The translations under genes were made by a program, and so were the position numbers. The notes under the pieces were generated by a model. It saw only the letters and a list, made by a program, of their open reading frames with translations, made no database searches and was not told the DNA's origin. From Streptomyces sp. SID14436 (GTDB lineage: Bacteria > Actinomycetota > Actinomycetes > Streptomycetales > Streptomycetaceae), in NCBI RefSeq assembly GCF_010548465.1, contig NZ_JAAGMD010000531.1, forward strand, positions 1 through 64,000: a stretch of 64,000 nt of DNA, given 5' to 3'. Of the stretch, positions 26,597 to 34,394 are shown in pieces. Positions within the stretch are counted from its first letter, which is position 1. The number at the start of each line of letters is the position of its first letter.

Positions 26597-27397
26597 ATGT
26601 CATGGTCTGAACACACAGTGGTGCGCGACGGTGTCCGGCTCGTATGCCGGGACTGGGGCGGGCCCGGTGAGCCCCTTGTGCTGCTGCACGGTCTGGCTGG
26701 TCACGCGGGCGAATGGGACGCGCTGGCACGGAGGTTGAGCTCCCGGTATCGGGTCGTCGCGGTCGACCAGCGCGGGCACGGCGTCAGCGAGCGCCATCCG
26801 GTGGACGTCTCCCGGGCCGCCTACGTCGCCGACGTCTTGGCCGTCGTGGATCAGCTGGGGCTGCGGCGGCCCGTCCTGGTCGGCCAGTCGCTGGGCGGGC
26901 ACACGGCCATGCTCACCGCCGCCGCGCATCCCGGGCTGGTTCGCGCCCTCGTGCTCGTCGAGGCCGGCCCCGGCGGTCCGAACCCGAGCGTCGGCGAGGA
27001 CATCGGCGGATGGCTCGACTCATGGCCGACTCCGTTTCCCTCACGCGAAGCGGCAGCCGCGTTCTTCGGCGGCGGACCGGTCGGCGCGGGCTGGGCGGCC
27101 GGGCTGGAGGAACGCGCGGATGGGTGGTGGCCGCGCTTCGACAGAGACGTCATGGTCGGCTCCCTGGCCGAGAACGCGCGGCGTTCTTTCTGGCACGAGT
27201 GGGGGCAGGTCGCTTGTCCCACCCTGGTCGTCATGGCCCAGTCCGGCTTCCTCTCCGCACAGGAAGCCGACGAGATGCTCCGCCGACGGCCCGCCACCAT
27301 GGCCCTGAGCATGCTCGGCACCGGCCACGACCTGCACCTGGAGCAGCCCGAGATCCTGCACAGCGTGGTCTCGGACTTCCTCAACGGCCTGAACTGA
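26597..27397 (+). CDS. Alpha/beta hydrolase
   Basis: A 266-residue hydrolase of the bromoperoxidase/esterase type. The oxyanion strand is EPLVLLHGLAGHAGEWDALA, the nucleophile elbow is VGQSLGGHTAMLTAA (G-x-S-x-G), and the catalytic His is in GTGHDLHLEQPE. The acid residue is probably in the VVMAQSGFLSAQEADE region, where an Asp is often found (Gln-Ser-Gly here), so the acid is uncertain. No signal peptide, so it is cytoplasmic. The substrate is not predictable. It is a stand-alone gene between two minus-strand genes. Confidence 0.85.
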   Translation: MSWSEHTVVRDGVRLVCRDWGGPGEPLVLLHGLAGHAGEWDALARRLSSRYRVVAVDQRGHGVSERHPVDVSRAAYVADVLAVVDQLGLRRPVLVGQSLGGHTAMLTAAAHPGLVRALVLVEAGPGGPNPSVGEDIGGWLDSWPTPFPSREAAAAFFGGGPVGAGWAAGLEERADGWWPRFDRDVMVGSLAENARRSFWHEWGQVACPTLVVMAQSGFLSAQEADEMLRRRPATMALSMLGTGHDLHLEQPEILHSVVSDFLNGLN

Positions 27398-27505
27398 GAA
27401 GGAAGTCGGCCGCTCAGTGGGGCGGGGCGCACGCCCGCAGCCATCGGCTCCTGCATGACCTCCGCGTCCGGCGACAGGCATCCGCCAGGGGGCCAGGCAG
27501 ACGGT

Positions 27506-28528
27506 TCAGGATGATGTGGTGACGACGTCGCGGATCGCGTCGATGACCAGGCGGGGTTGGTAGAGGTAGATGTCGTGGCCGCTGTCGGTGTTCGTGATGT
27601 ACTTCTGGGCGCCGAGTGCCTCGCTGAGGCGCTGCTGGGAGGCCAGCCAGTCCTCGAAGGTGACCTGTTCGCCCTTTCTCGCCTCGGGGGGCAGGAGGTC
27701 GACACGCCAGGGCTTGTCGGCGGACAGCACGATGGCCGGGACGGCGGGCGGGTCGGCGGCGGCGTTGATCTTCTTGAAGGCGTCGAGGAGACGCACTCCT
27801 TCTCTCGACTCCGGTGACGTCTGGGCGTTGGAGGCGTCCCAGTTCTTCACCGCTTGAGGGCTTGCGACCTCGGCCATGCGCTCGGTGACGGCGTCCACCA
27901 TCACCAGGCCCGCGACGTGCTGCGGATGCGTGCGCGTGTAGAGGGTGGCGATCAGACCGCCGTAGGAGTGCGCCACGAGGACGTAGGGGCCCGGCTCGCC
28001 GAGGGCGGTCAGCAGGGCGCCGAGGTCGTGCACGTCGGCGTCGACGGTGTGCGGCTGCGGCCTGGGCGTGGACACGTCGCCGCCTGTGGCGCGGACGTCG
28101 GGGCGGTCGTAGGTGCACACCCGGGCGAAGCGGGAGACCTGCGAGAACACCGAGTCGCTGCTGCGGTGTATGCCGCTCTGCCGCCAGGGCAGGTCGTCGC
28201 CGGGCGCGTCGTGTACGGGGTCATCCGGGTCCAGGATCGACATCCAGTCCTCGGCGCCGTTGCCCTTGCCCGCGATGAGGACCACCGTCGGAGAGCCGCT
28301 GCGGGCGTGGGTGCCCTTGCAGGCTGCGTAGATCTTGCGCCCGCCGCCTATGTCCACGAGTCCGCTGACCTCATGGTCACCGGCTTCAGTACGCGCGGCC
28401 GGCGGTGGATCGGGGTCGGTGTCCGCTGCGGCGGCGACCGCGCCGGTGCCGGCCCAGGGCAGCACGCACAGCAGCAGTCCTGCGACGGCGCTGCGTGCAC
28501 CGTGACGGTGGGAGGGGAACCAGGACAT
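27506..28528 (-). CDS. Secreted alpha/beta hydrolase
   Basis: A 340-residue protein with an N-terminal Sec signal (SAVAGLLLCVLPWAGTGAVA then AAA-D cleavage region). The hydrolase core has SPTVVLIAGKGNGAEDWMSI as the oxyanion strand, RVCTYDRPDVRATGG, the nucleophile elbow YVLVAHSYGGLIATLYTR, and catalytic His in DSGHDIYLYQP. It includes a helical cap region with DAFKKINAAADPPAVPA. It is likely an extracellular esterase or lactonase; the substrate is unknown. The gene precedes a gap and the GNAT gene on the same strand and has no operon partner. Confidence 0.85.
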   Translation of the reverse strand: MSWFPSHRHGARSAVAGLLLCVLPWAGTGAVAAAADTDPDPPPAARTEAGDHEVSGLVDIGGGRKIYAACKGTHARSGSPTVVLIAGKGNGAEDWMSILDPDDPVHDAPGDDLPWRQSGIHRSSDSVFSQVSRFARVCTYDRPDVRATGGDVSTPRPQPHTVDADVHDLGALLTALGEPGPYVLVAHSYGGLIATLYTRTHPQHVAGLVMVDAVTERMAEVASPQAVKNWDASNAQTSPESREGVRLLDAFKKINAAADPPAVPAIVLSADKPWRVDLLPPEARKGEQVTFEDWLASQQRLSEALGAQKYITNTDSGHDIYLYQPRLVIDAIRDVVTTSS

Positions 28529-28578
28529 ACAGCCTCCCGGAACCGGTGAAGGCCCCGCGGAGCCGGAGGGCCCAAGGG

Positions 28579-28788
28579 TCAGTTGCGGGCCGGACGGACG
28601 CCGTTCTCATCGTCCCACCAGCGCCCACCGGTCGCACGGCGGGGACGAGCGAGGGTGCGGGTCGGGTCCCGTCGGGCGTCCATGCCGCTGGGCACAGCGA
28701 TCATGTACGGGGCCCGCAGAAAGCGGGCCGGAAGGCTTACGGCACCGTGTAGATCGCTGTCGGAGACGGCGGGGGGCGTGATCCGCAC
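28579..28788 (-). CDS. Possible small protein downstream of the GNAT gene
   Basis: A 69-codon reading from GTG 28788 that lies 14 bases after the GNAT stop. It contains ITPPAVSDSDLHGAVSLPAR, APYMIAVPSGMDARRDP and GGRWWDDENGVRPARN, with a more protein-like composition than a shadow frame. There is no ribosome site. It could be the tail of a lost gene. No family is recognised. Confidence 0.3.
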   Translation of the reverse strand: MRITPPAVSDSDLHGAVSLPARFLRAPYMIAVPSGMDARRDPTRTLARPRRATGGRWWDDENGVRPARN

Positions 28789-28802
28789 CGTCGCACGATC
28801 GG

Positions 28803-29323
28803 CTACAGGGTGATCCAGTAGCGGCGCTTGATGCCCGCGGTGGTGGTGCGGACGTCTTCCAGGACGCCGCCGTTGCGTTCGATGCTGCGGCGCGACCCGG
28901 TGTTGTCGTCGTCGCACGTGACGAGGACGCGGTCCAGGCCGAGTGCTCGGGCCTCGGGAGTACGGCCCCGAGCGCCCACGTTGCCAGGCCGCGCCTCCGG
29001 CAGGAGGGCCGGATGCTGTAGCCGATGTCGAGCAGGAGGGCGTTTAGGTAGTGCCGTAGGTCGATCGCTCCCAGGTAGTCGGAGCCCTCGACGATCCACC
29101 AGTGGGTGGCGTGGACGCGCTCCTCGCCCACGGCGACCGACCTGTCCGATTGCTGGTGCAGGCGTGCGACCCACTCCGAAAAGACGCCGGGGCTGTCGAG
29201 GGCGGCGGCATCGGGGGCGAGACGCAGGCCCGTGCCGTCCTGGTGGGCGCCCGGAGGCCATTCGTCACGCGCGGCGAGCCACGAGGAGTGCAGTCGGGCT
29301 GTCGGCGCGATCAGTTCAGGCAT
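28803..29323 (-). pseudogene. GNAT-family N-acetyltransferase, split by a one-base deletion
   Basis: Begins MPELIAPTARLHSSWLAARD (ATG 29323) and runs through THWWIVEGSDYLGAIDLRHY and IGYSIRPSCRRRGLATWALG, the acetyl-CoA binding loop R-R-x-G-L-A. At about 28954-28955 one base is missing. Adding it gives LPEARALGLDRVLVTCDDDN, then TGSRRSIERNGGVLEDVRTT and RRYWITL at the stop. The joined protein of about 173 residues is a typical free-standing GNAT with the conserved N-x-x-S-x-x-x-x-E-x-x-G motif (NTGSRRSIERNGG). The substrate is unknown. Confidence 0.75.
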
Positions 29324-29419
29324 GCGACCGAAGTTAACATCATCCACGTCGCAGCCCATGGGCGGCAGCCGGCCGGTTTCGACGCCGGTGCAGTCTCCAC
29401 GGTTCGGATTCTCCGTGTT

Positions 29420-29977
29420 CTACAGCTCGAACTCCACGTGCTCGATGTCGGTGAACCGGACCTCCTCCAGGCTGCCCGCGCGGCGGCCTCCGTCCTGGAA
29501 GTAGACCTCCTTGAGTGCTTCGGCCGCGATCTCCCGCAGCCGGGCGTCGTCCGCGCCGGCCTCCTGGGCGTCGAAGAGGCGGGCGGCGTAGACGGGGGGC
29601 AGGGCGACGGTCAGGTGCCGGATGCGGTCCTGGTCCGTCGAGCCGATCGGGGCGGTGTAGCCGAGGCGGGCGCGGGTGTCGATGACGATGCCTCCCGTGC
29701 TCGCCGCCTGTTCCTTGGCGCGCGCCCGGATCCGTGGCTGCCACCGCTTGGTCACCTCACGCTCCAGGCGTGCGGCCAGGTCCGGACGGGGCTTTCTGAT
29801 CTGGTTCCTGACGTAGCGTTCGACCGTGCGCTGGGAGACGCGCAGCAGTTGGGCGACCGCGCGGGTGCCTTTCATCTGCCGGACCAGGTACCGCATTTGG
29901 GCGGGTGCGCTCTTGGGTGCCGGGCGGGTGAAGGACTTGTGCACCGCGGCGTCCAAGCCGTCCCCGAACAGGCTCAT
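29420..29977 (-). CDS. tpg: Telomere terminal protein Tpg
   Basis: A 185-residue protein that caps and primes replication of the 5' ends of linear Streptomyces replicons. The sequence follows known Tpg closely: MSLFGDGLDAAVHKSFTRPA, an HTH (AVAQLLRVSQRTVERYVRNQ), GGIVIDTRARLGYTAPIGST, RIRHLTVALPPVYAARLFDA and the C-terminal EEVRFTDIEHVEFEL. Thr114 (in PIGSTDQD) is at the position reported as the deoxynucleotidylated priming residue of S. lividans/S. coelicolor Tpg. A GGAGAGG site precedes the ATG. It lies 14 bases after tap and is therefore co-transcribed. Its presence indicates a linear chromosome or plasmid. Confidence 0.95.
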   Translation of the reverse strand: MSLFGDGLDAAVHKSFTRPAPKSAPAQMRYLVRQMKGTRAVAQLLRVSQRTVERYVRNQIRKPRPDLAARLEREVTKRWQPRIRARAKEQAASTGGIVIDTRARLGYTAPIGSTDQDRIRHLTVALPPVYAARLFDAQEAGADDARLREIAAEALKEVYFQDGGRRAGSLEEVRFTDIEHVEFEL

Positions 29978-29991
29978 CTCGGCCGCCTCTC

Positions 29992-32214
29992 CTACTCTCC
30001 GTCGTCGACGCCGGTGACGGTGCCGTCCTTGATGTAGCGGGCGAGGTTGAGTTCCGGAGCGTCGAAGCGCTCACGGACCTCTTCGCCCCACAGGACGCTC
30101 TGGGTTCCCTCGTGCTTGACGAGGCCGGGATTGACGCCCAGCTTGAAACCGCCGGGGAGCGGCTTGCCGTCCCGGTAGGGCAGGACGTCCAGCGGGCTGG
30201 TGCCGTCGGCCGCGTAGACGACGCAGTCGGACAGGACGGCCACCGGGTACTGGCCGGTGAACGCCGCATGCCGGACCATCTTGCGGTGCAGGTTGATCCG
30301 GGTGCGGGAGATGACCGCCGCCCGGATGTCCGGCCGCCACGTCGGACGGGACAGCGCCCGCCACGGCTCGCCAGGCCGCCAGCCCTCACCGCGCGGGCGC
30401 TCACGCAGCTTGCCCAGGCCGCCCTTGACCGTCGCCTTGACCGCCGACACGACGATCGCCAGTTCCGGGTCACGCTCCGCCCAGCCGTCCATCGCCGCGA
30501 GGAAGTCGGCCGGGGCCATGTCCGCGTGGACGCCGAGGTCGGCCATCGTGGCGAGGTACGCGTCGCGCAGCCGCTGGTACCAGCCGTCCAGGTAACGGCC
30601 GTTGTCGTGGCGGACGTACGCCTCCAGCGGGCGGACCTCGTAGCCGAGCTCCTGGGCGTAGGCGACGGTGGGTGTGGCGTACCAGGCGGGGCCGGTCGGC
30701 CGCTCGCCCTTCGGCGTGAACGGGGAGGGCAGCAGGTCGCCGTCCAGCTCCACCCACTCCTTGCCGGCCTTGACGCGGGACAGGTCGACGTGGGACAGGT
30801 CGACCAGCCACGAGCCGGGCAGCTTCGGGTCGAACACCGGGGACTTGACGTGCGTGGGCGCACCCAGACCGACGTTCAGGCCGTTGGCGCCCGCGGCGAA
30901 GGCCAGGTTGACGTCGATGCCGACCAGGTGGCGCAGGGTGCACTCCGCGTCCGTCATGGGCCGCGCCCAGTCGTACGCCTCCTCGAACAGCTTCTCGCCG
31001 GGGCCTCGGACGTGGAAACGCGGCAGATCCTTCAGCAGCGGATGCCCGTCCGGGGCCTCGCACGGTGCGCAGTCCACCGGGTCGCTGCCCAGGCTGCCCG
31101 GGTTGCGCTCGGAATGCCGGCGGCCGTCCGCGTCCGGCTGGGAGGCGCGGGTCGGGGGGTGCAGCACGGTCATCAGCTCCAGGCCGGTCACGGCGGTCGA
31201 ACCGCACGGTGTCATCACCCTCGACGCGTACACGCCCAGAACCCGGGCCAGCTCCGCCGGAGGCAGATCGGCGGCGGCGCCCCAGTGCCGGGGGTCCAGC
31301 GCGTTCCACGACGGGATGCACAACTGCACGCAGGACCGCTCCCCGCCCTGCGCGGGACGGTAGATCCGGGCCCACGGCCCGAAGCCGCGCTTGGTGAGCT
31401 TCCAGCCGGCACGCGTCAGCTGCTTGACGACTTTGTGGCCCTCCGCGATCCGCCCTGCCAGCCGCTCGCCGTCCGACAGTGCGGCGGGCAGGCCGTAGCG
31501 CTCCAGCGCGGCGCCGGTGAGGACGAGCAGCGGATCGGCGTCCCTGCCCGGCCCCGACAGCCTCGGCTGCCCCAGCTTCGCCTCGCGCAGGGTCCACTCG
31601 ACCAGGGCCGGGATGCTCTTGGCAGGCACCTCCAGCATCAGACCGCCGGTGCAGTACGCCAGCACGTGGCCCTCGGCGTCCACATCCACGACGGCGAGTG
31701 GCCCGTTGGCGAAGCGCGACTCGGGTGCGTCCGGTGCGCCGGCTGAGGCTGCCTTCCTCGCGGCTGGGCGGGCGGACACCGGAGAGGGGGCGGAGGTGCG
31801 GGCCGGCTTCGGGATGGGGCCCGGGGCGGGGGCGGGGGCCGGGGCGGGGGTCCCGGGGACGTGCGTAGGTGGTGGGGTGGCCGGTGTCGCCGGTGTCGCC
31901 GGTTCGTTCGGATGGGGCGGGGTCGTGGCCGCAGGTGCCGCTGCGTCCTCTGTCGGCACGGCCACGGCAGCGGGCGGTGGATAGAGTTCCGCGAGCTGTT
32001 GGAGGAGCCGGGCGTAGGCATCGCGTTCCGGCGGTCGCGGCTCGGTCTTGCCCGCCTCCCACCCGCTGACGGTGGCACGGCGTACCTTCAGTGCCGTGGC
32101 GACCTCTTCGACCGTCAGACCGTGGGCCTTGCGCAGACGCCTGCGCTCGTCCGGCGGCGGCAGCGGAGCGCGGGACGCGACCAGCGCGTCGATCGCATCG
32201 AACAACTCGGACAC
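29992..32214 (-). CDS. tap: Telomere-associated protein Tap
   Basis: A 740-residue protein that binds folded 3' overhangs of Streptomyces telomeres and recruits Tpg. GTG 32214 is preferred over GTG 32220, because AGGAG is six bases from the former and touches the latter. The N-terminus is an XRE-like HTH (RRRLRKAHGLTVEEVATALK then RATVSGWEAGKTEPRPPERD). A Pro/Ala-rich linker of about 80 residues follows, then the conserved Tap body (ALAVVDVDAEGHVLAYCTGG-like start, WARIYRPAQGGERSCVQLCI, PVAVLSDCVVYAADG). A possible -10 TACAGT lies at 32233-32238 on the minus strand, with a GATACGTACGATC near-palindrome just upstream. It forms an operon with tpg. Confidence 0.95.
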   Translation of the reverse strand: MSELFDAIDALVASRAPLPPPDERRRLRKAHGLTVEEVATALKVRRATVSGWEAGKTEPRPPERDAYARLLQQLAELYPPPAAVAVPTEDAAAPAATTPPHPNEPATPATPATPPPTHVPGTPAPAPAPAPGPIPKPARTSAPSPVSARPAARKAASAGAPDAPESRFANGPLAVVDVDAEGHVLAYCTGGLMLEVPAKSIPALVEWTLREAKLGQPRLSGPGRDADPLLVLTGAALERYGLPAALSDGERLAGRIAEGHKVVKQLTRAGWKLTKRGFGPWARIYRPAQGGERSCVQLCIPSWNALDPRHWGAAADLPPAELARVLGVYASRVMTPCGSTAVTGLELMTVLHPPTRASQPDADGRRHSERNPGSLGSDPVDCAPCEAPDGHPLLKDLPRFHVRGPGEKLFEEAYDWARPMTDAECTLRHLVGIDVNLAFAAGANGLNVGLGAPTHVKSPVFDPKLPGSWLVDLSHVDLSRVKAGKEWVELDGDLLPSPFTPKGERPTGPAWYATPTVAYAQELGYEVRPLEAYVRHDNGRYLDGWYQRLRDAYLATMADLGVHADMAPADFLAAMDGWAERDPELAIVVSAVKATVKGGLGKLRERPRGEGWRPGEPWRALSRPTWRPDIRAAVISRTRINLHRKMVRHAAFTGQYPVAVLSDCVVYAADGTSPLDVLPYRDGKPLPGGFKLGVNPGLVKHEGTQSVLWGEEVRERFDAPELNLARYIKDGTVTGVDDGE

Positions 32215-32450
32215 GGACACCTCCTGGCCGCCACTGTAGACCAGGGATCGTACGTATCACGCACTTTGGGCGCACCCTCCGCGTACATGGTCTGCGTCAT
32301 CCGGGGACGCTGACCTCGTCCACAACCCACCTCGTACGGACCTCCGTCGTACCGCGCGGGAAGCTGCTCCTGTTGCTGCTTCTCAGTGTTGCGGTCGAGC
32401 GGCGGCGGTCCGTGAAGCGTCGGCGGGGCGGCACAATAGGTCCGCGGGTC

Positions 32451-33014
32451 ATGGTGACGGGTACGGGGCAGAGGGGGCGGAGCACCATCGTTCGACGGCG
32501 CATGCGGCGTACGGTCCGGGCAGGTCTGGTCGCGACGGTGCTGACGGGGGTGGCGGCGTGTGTTCCTGCGCCGCCCGAACCGCTGCCGCCCCGGTTCTCC
32601 GGTGCTGCGCTGTCCGCGGACACGGCGGTGTCGGAGGTGCGGTCGGTCCTGGCGGCCGAGGGCATCGAGATGGACAGGGAGCCGTCGGACGGCTCCGGAC
32701 GGTGCCTGGAGCGGCTGCACGGCCGGCATCCGCTGCCACGGGCGGAGGTCGCTGTGCGGGCGGCTTTCGCACGGGCCCGCTCCGAGTACGGCTGGCGAAC
32801 CGGTCCCGACATGGGTGCCCAGACGCTCACCCTCGCCAAGGGCAACTGGACCGTTGTGGCCCCCTTGCCCGGGGAGGCGGCCCAGGGGCTGGAGGAGCCC
32901 GTGGTCATGTCGATGATGTGCGTGGACAGCGGCGGCCCGGCCGATGGCAAGGGGGCGAGCGCGGGGCCTGTGCCGTCGAGCACGGCCTACGGCAGTGCCG
33001 AGGGTGGCGGATAG
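32451..33014 (+). CDS. Predicted lipoprotein
   Basis: The mature part is about 150 residues. The signal region is RRTVRAGLVATVLTGVAAC, a lipobox (GVAAC) with basic n-region. ATG 32502 would give a compact signal; ATG 32451 sits just after an AT-rich element (ACAATAG) and could be a leaderless start with a longer n-region. Both share the frame. The body is globular, with SADTAVSEVRSVLAAEGIEM, VAVRAAFARARSEYGWRTGP and TLAKGNWTVVAPLPG. It has three mature cysteines, including the lipid-anchored one. The family is not recognised; similar small lipoproteins next to tap-tpg are not known to me to be linked with telomeres. The next gene starts 9 bases downstream. Confidence 0.65.
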   Translation: MVTGTGQRGRSTIVRRRMRRTVRAGLVATVLTGVAACVPAPPEPLPPRFSGAALSADTAVSEVRSVLAAEGIEMDREPSDGSGRCLERLHGRHPLPRAEVAVRAAFARARSEYGWRTGPDMGAQTLTLAKGNWTVVAPLPGEAAQGLEEPVVMSMMCVDSGGPADGKGASAGPVPSSTAYGSAEGGG

Positions 33015-33023
33015 CGTGCGGTC

Positions 33024-33614
33024 ATGGTGATGACGGGGAAGCAGAAGGTGCTGTACCGGCAGGGCACCGGGTTCTGGCGCATGACGGCGAAGTGGGTGGT
33101 GGTCTTCGGGGCGTTGGCGGTCCTGGACGGCGGGCTGCTGCGGTCCTGGGGGGACGCCCTGGTCTGGCCGCTGATCGGGCTCATGTTGTGGCTGCCCTTC
33201 GGGGTCGGTGTCGTCTGGTATCCGAAGAAGGACCAGCGCGTGAAGCTGACGGTGCGTGACCTGCGGGTGCGACGCAAGCGGCTGCCGATGGAGAAGGTGA
33301 ACCTGCTCCACGTGGCACGGCTGTGGCTGGAGGGCCGGTCGACCGCCGACGAGCAGCCGGTGCGGGAATGGGCGCGCCGCGACCGGGTGGTCTGGGTACC
33401 ACTGCGGGACGGCCGGGCGTTCGGCGTGGAGTGCCGTGATCCGGCCGCGTTCGCCGAGGTCTTCGGAGCCTTCGCGGTCGAGGCATGCGGTGGGCCCGAC
33501 ATCGTCCGGGCGCGGGCCGCCGCGGAGACCTACCCGGAGCCGCGCCCGGTGCGGCCCCGGCCCGCCGAGGGTGGCGGCTCCTCCTGGGCGGATGTCCTGG
33601 ACGTCTTCGGCTGA
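33024..33614 (+). CDS. Hypothetical membrane protein
   Basis: A 196-residue protein. Residues about 20-65 contain two membrane helices (MTAKWVVVFGALAVLDGGLL and WPLIGLMLWLPFGVGVVWYP). The rest is a soluble domain with strand-rich sequence (QRVKLTVRDLRVRRKRLPME, DRVVWVPLRDGRAFGVECRD), resembling bacterial PH-like domains that follow a helical hairpin. The C-terminus is a Pro/Arg-rich tail ending SSWADVLDVFG. Several start codons lie close together at 33024-33030. It may be co-transcribed with the upstream lipoprotein. The function is unknown. Confidence 0.7.
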   Translation: MVMTGKQKVLYRQGTGFWRMTAKWVVVFGALAVLDGGLLRSWGDALVWPLIGLMLWLPFGVGVVWYPKKDQRVKLTVRDLRVRRKRLPMEKVNLLHVARLWLEGRSTADEQPVREWARRDRVVWVPLRDGRAFGVECRDPAAFAEVFGAFAVEACGGPDIVRARAAAETYPEPRPVRPRPAEGGGSSWADVLDVFG

Positions 33615-33733
33615 CGGGGGCCGGGATGCCGGGGGGCCGCGTCGGCCGCGGCCGTAAGCCTCGGACCCTTAGGTCTCGAACGCCTACGCCTCGGACGCTG
33701 ACGTCCCGGACGCGGACGTCTCCAAGCCGGCTT

Positions 33734-34102
33734 TCAGACGGTCGTCCGATCGGCGGGCCGGGCGGCGCTGCGGGTCACGGCCCTGCGGCCGAGGAGTACG
33801 GCGCCCAGCCCCAGCGGGACGGCCACGACGGCACCGACGAGGCCGTTGCCGGTGCCCGGACCACCACTGGCGGTGGCCAGGTGCAGTACCGCGAGAACCG
33901 TGCCGGCCGTTCCCGCCGCGATGGCCGCCAGCCCGCCGGTGCGCGCTCGGTCGGTGCTCATGCGGCGGCCGGCGCGGGACAGGACCAGCCAGGCGATGGC
34001 CAGCCCGAGGGCGCCCGCGGCCAGGGCCAGGTTGGCCCCGGTGCGTCCGTCACCGATGATGCCGCCCTCGGCGGCCGCCATGAGTGTTGCTGGAACGCTC
34101 AT
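33734..34102 (-). CDS. Small integral membrane protein (DUF6223-like)
   Basis: A 122-residue protein whose start (MSVPATLMAAAEGGIIGDGR, ATG 34102) has GGGGAG five bases upstream. Three hydrophobic helices are visible (LALAAGALGLAIAWLVL, TGGLAAIAAGTAGTVLAVLHL, GLVGAVVAVPLGLGAVLLG), joined by short basic loops. It matches the appearance of the DUF6223 family of actinomycetes. Its 5' leader contains pyrimidine-rich tandem repeats on the plus strand (34118-34178). It is divergent from the histidine kinase gene and may be under its control. Confidence 0.7.
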   Translation of the reverse strand: MSVPATLMAAAEGGIIGDGRTGANLALAAGALGLAIAWLVLSRAGRRMSTDRARTGGLAAIAAGTAGTVLAVLHLATASGGPGTGNGLVGAVVAVPLGLGAVLLGRRAVTRSAARPADRTTV

Positions 34103-34117
34103 GTCGCTCCCCTTCCT

Positions 34118-34178
34118 CTTCTCTTCTGCTTCTCTTCTGCTTCTCTTCCGCGGCAGCCTGTCCTGCTCCTGCTCCTGC
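34118..34178. repeat. Two adjacent microsatellite-like repeats
   Basis: CTTCTCTTCTG occurs three times (34118-34150, last copy with CCG), followed after a short gap by TCCTGC three times (34161-34178). They lie between the divergent DUF6223-like and histidine kinase genes, in what would be the leader of the minus-strand gene (GA-rich in its RNA). Confidence 0.65.
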
Positions 34179-34394
34179 TCCCGTGCTCTTCCGTGCTTGG
34201 GTGCTGCCTTCCAGAGCATGCGCTCCGGCGGTCCTGCCGGTCGTCCGGCAGACGCGGACACTTCCCTCTGCCGCCGTGGCGGCACCCGGGTACCGCGGCG
34301 GCGGCAGGCGGCTCGCCGGTACCGCGGACGTGGTAGCCGTCCGCTCGTCCACAGGCCGGACGCGCCCACCACCCCATCCGGCTACGGTGCACCT

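Noticed and set aside
31740-31860. G-rich (GGGGCGGGGGCGGGGGCC-type) tract as a G-quadruplex or repeat element
   Set aside because: It encodes the Pro/Ala linker of Tap in frame, which explains its composition.
29992-32214. Tap mistaken for a phage integrase or generic XRE regulator
   Set aside because: The HTH is only its N-terminus; the 600-residue body and the adjacent Tpg gene identify it as Tap.
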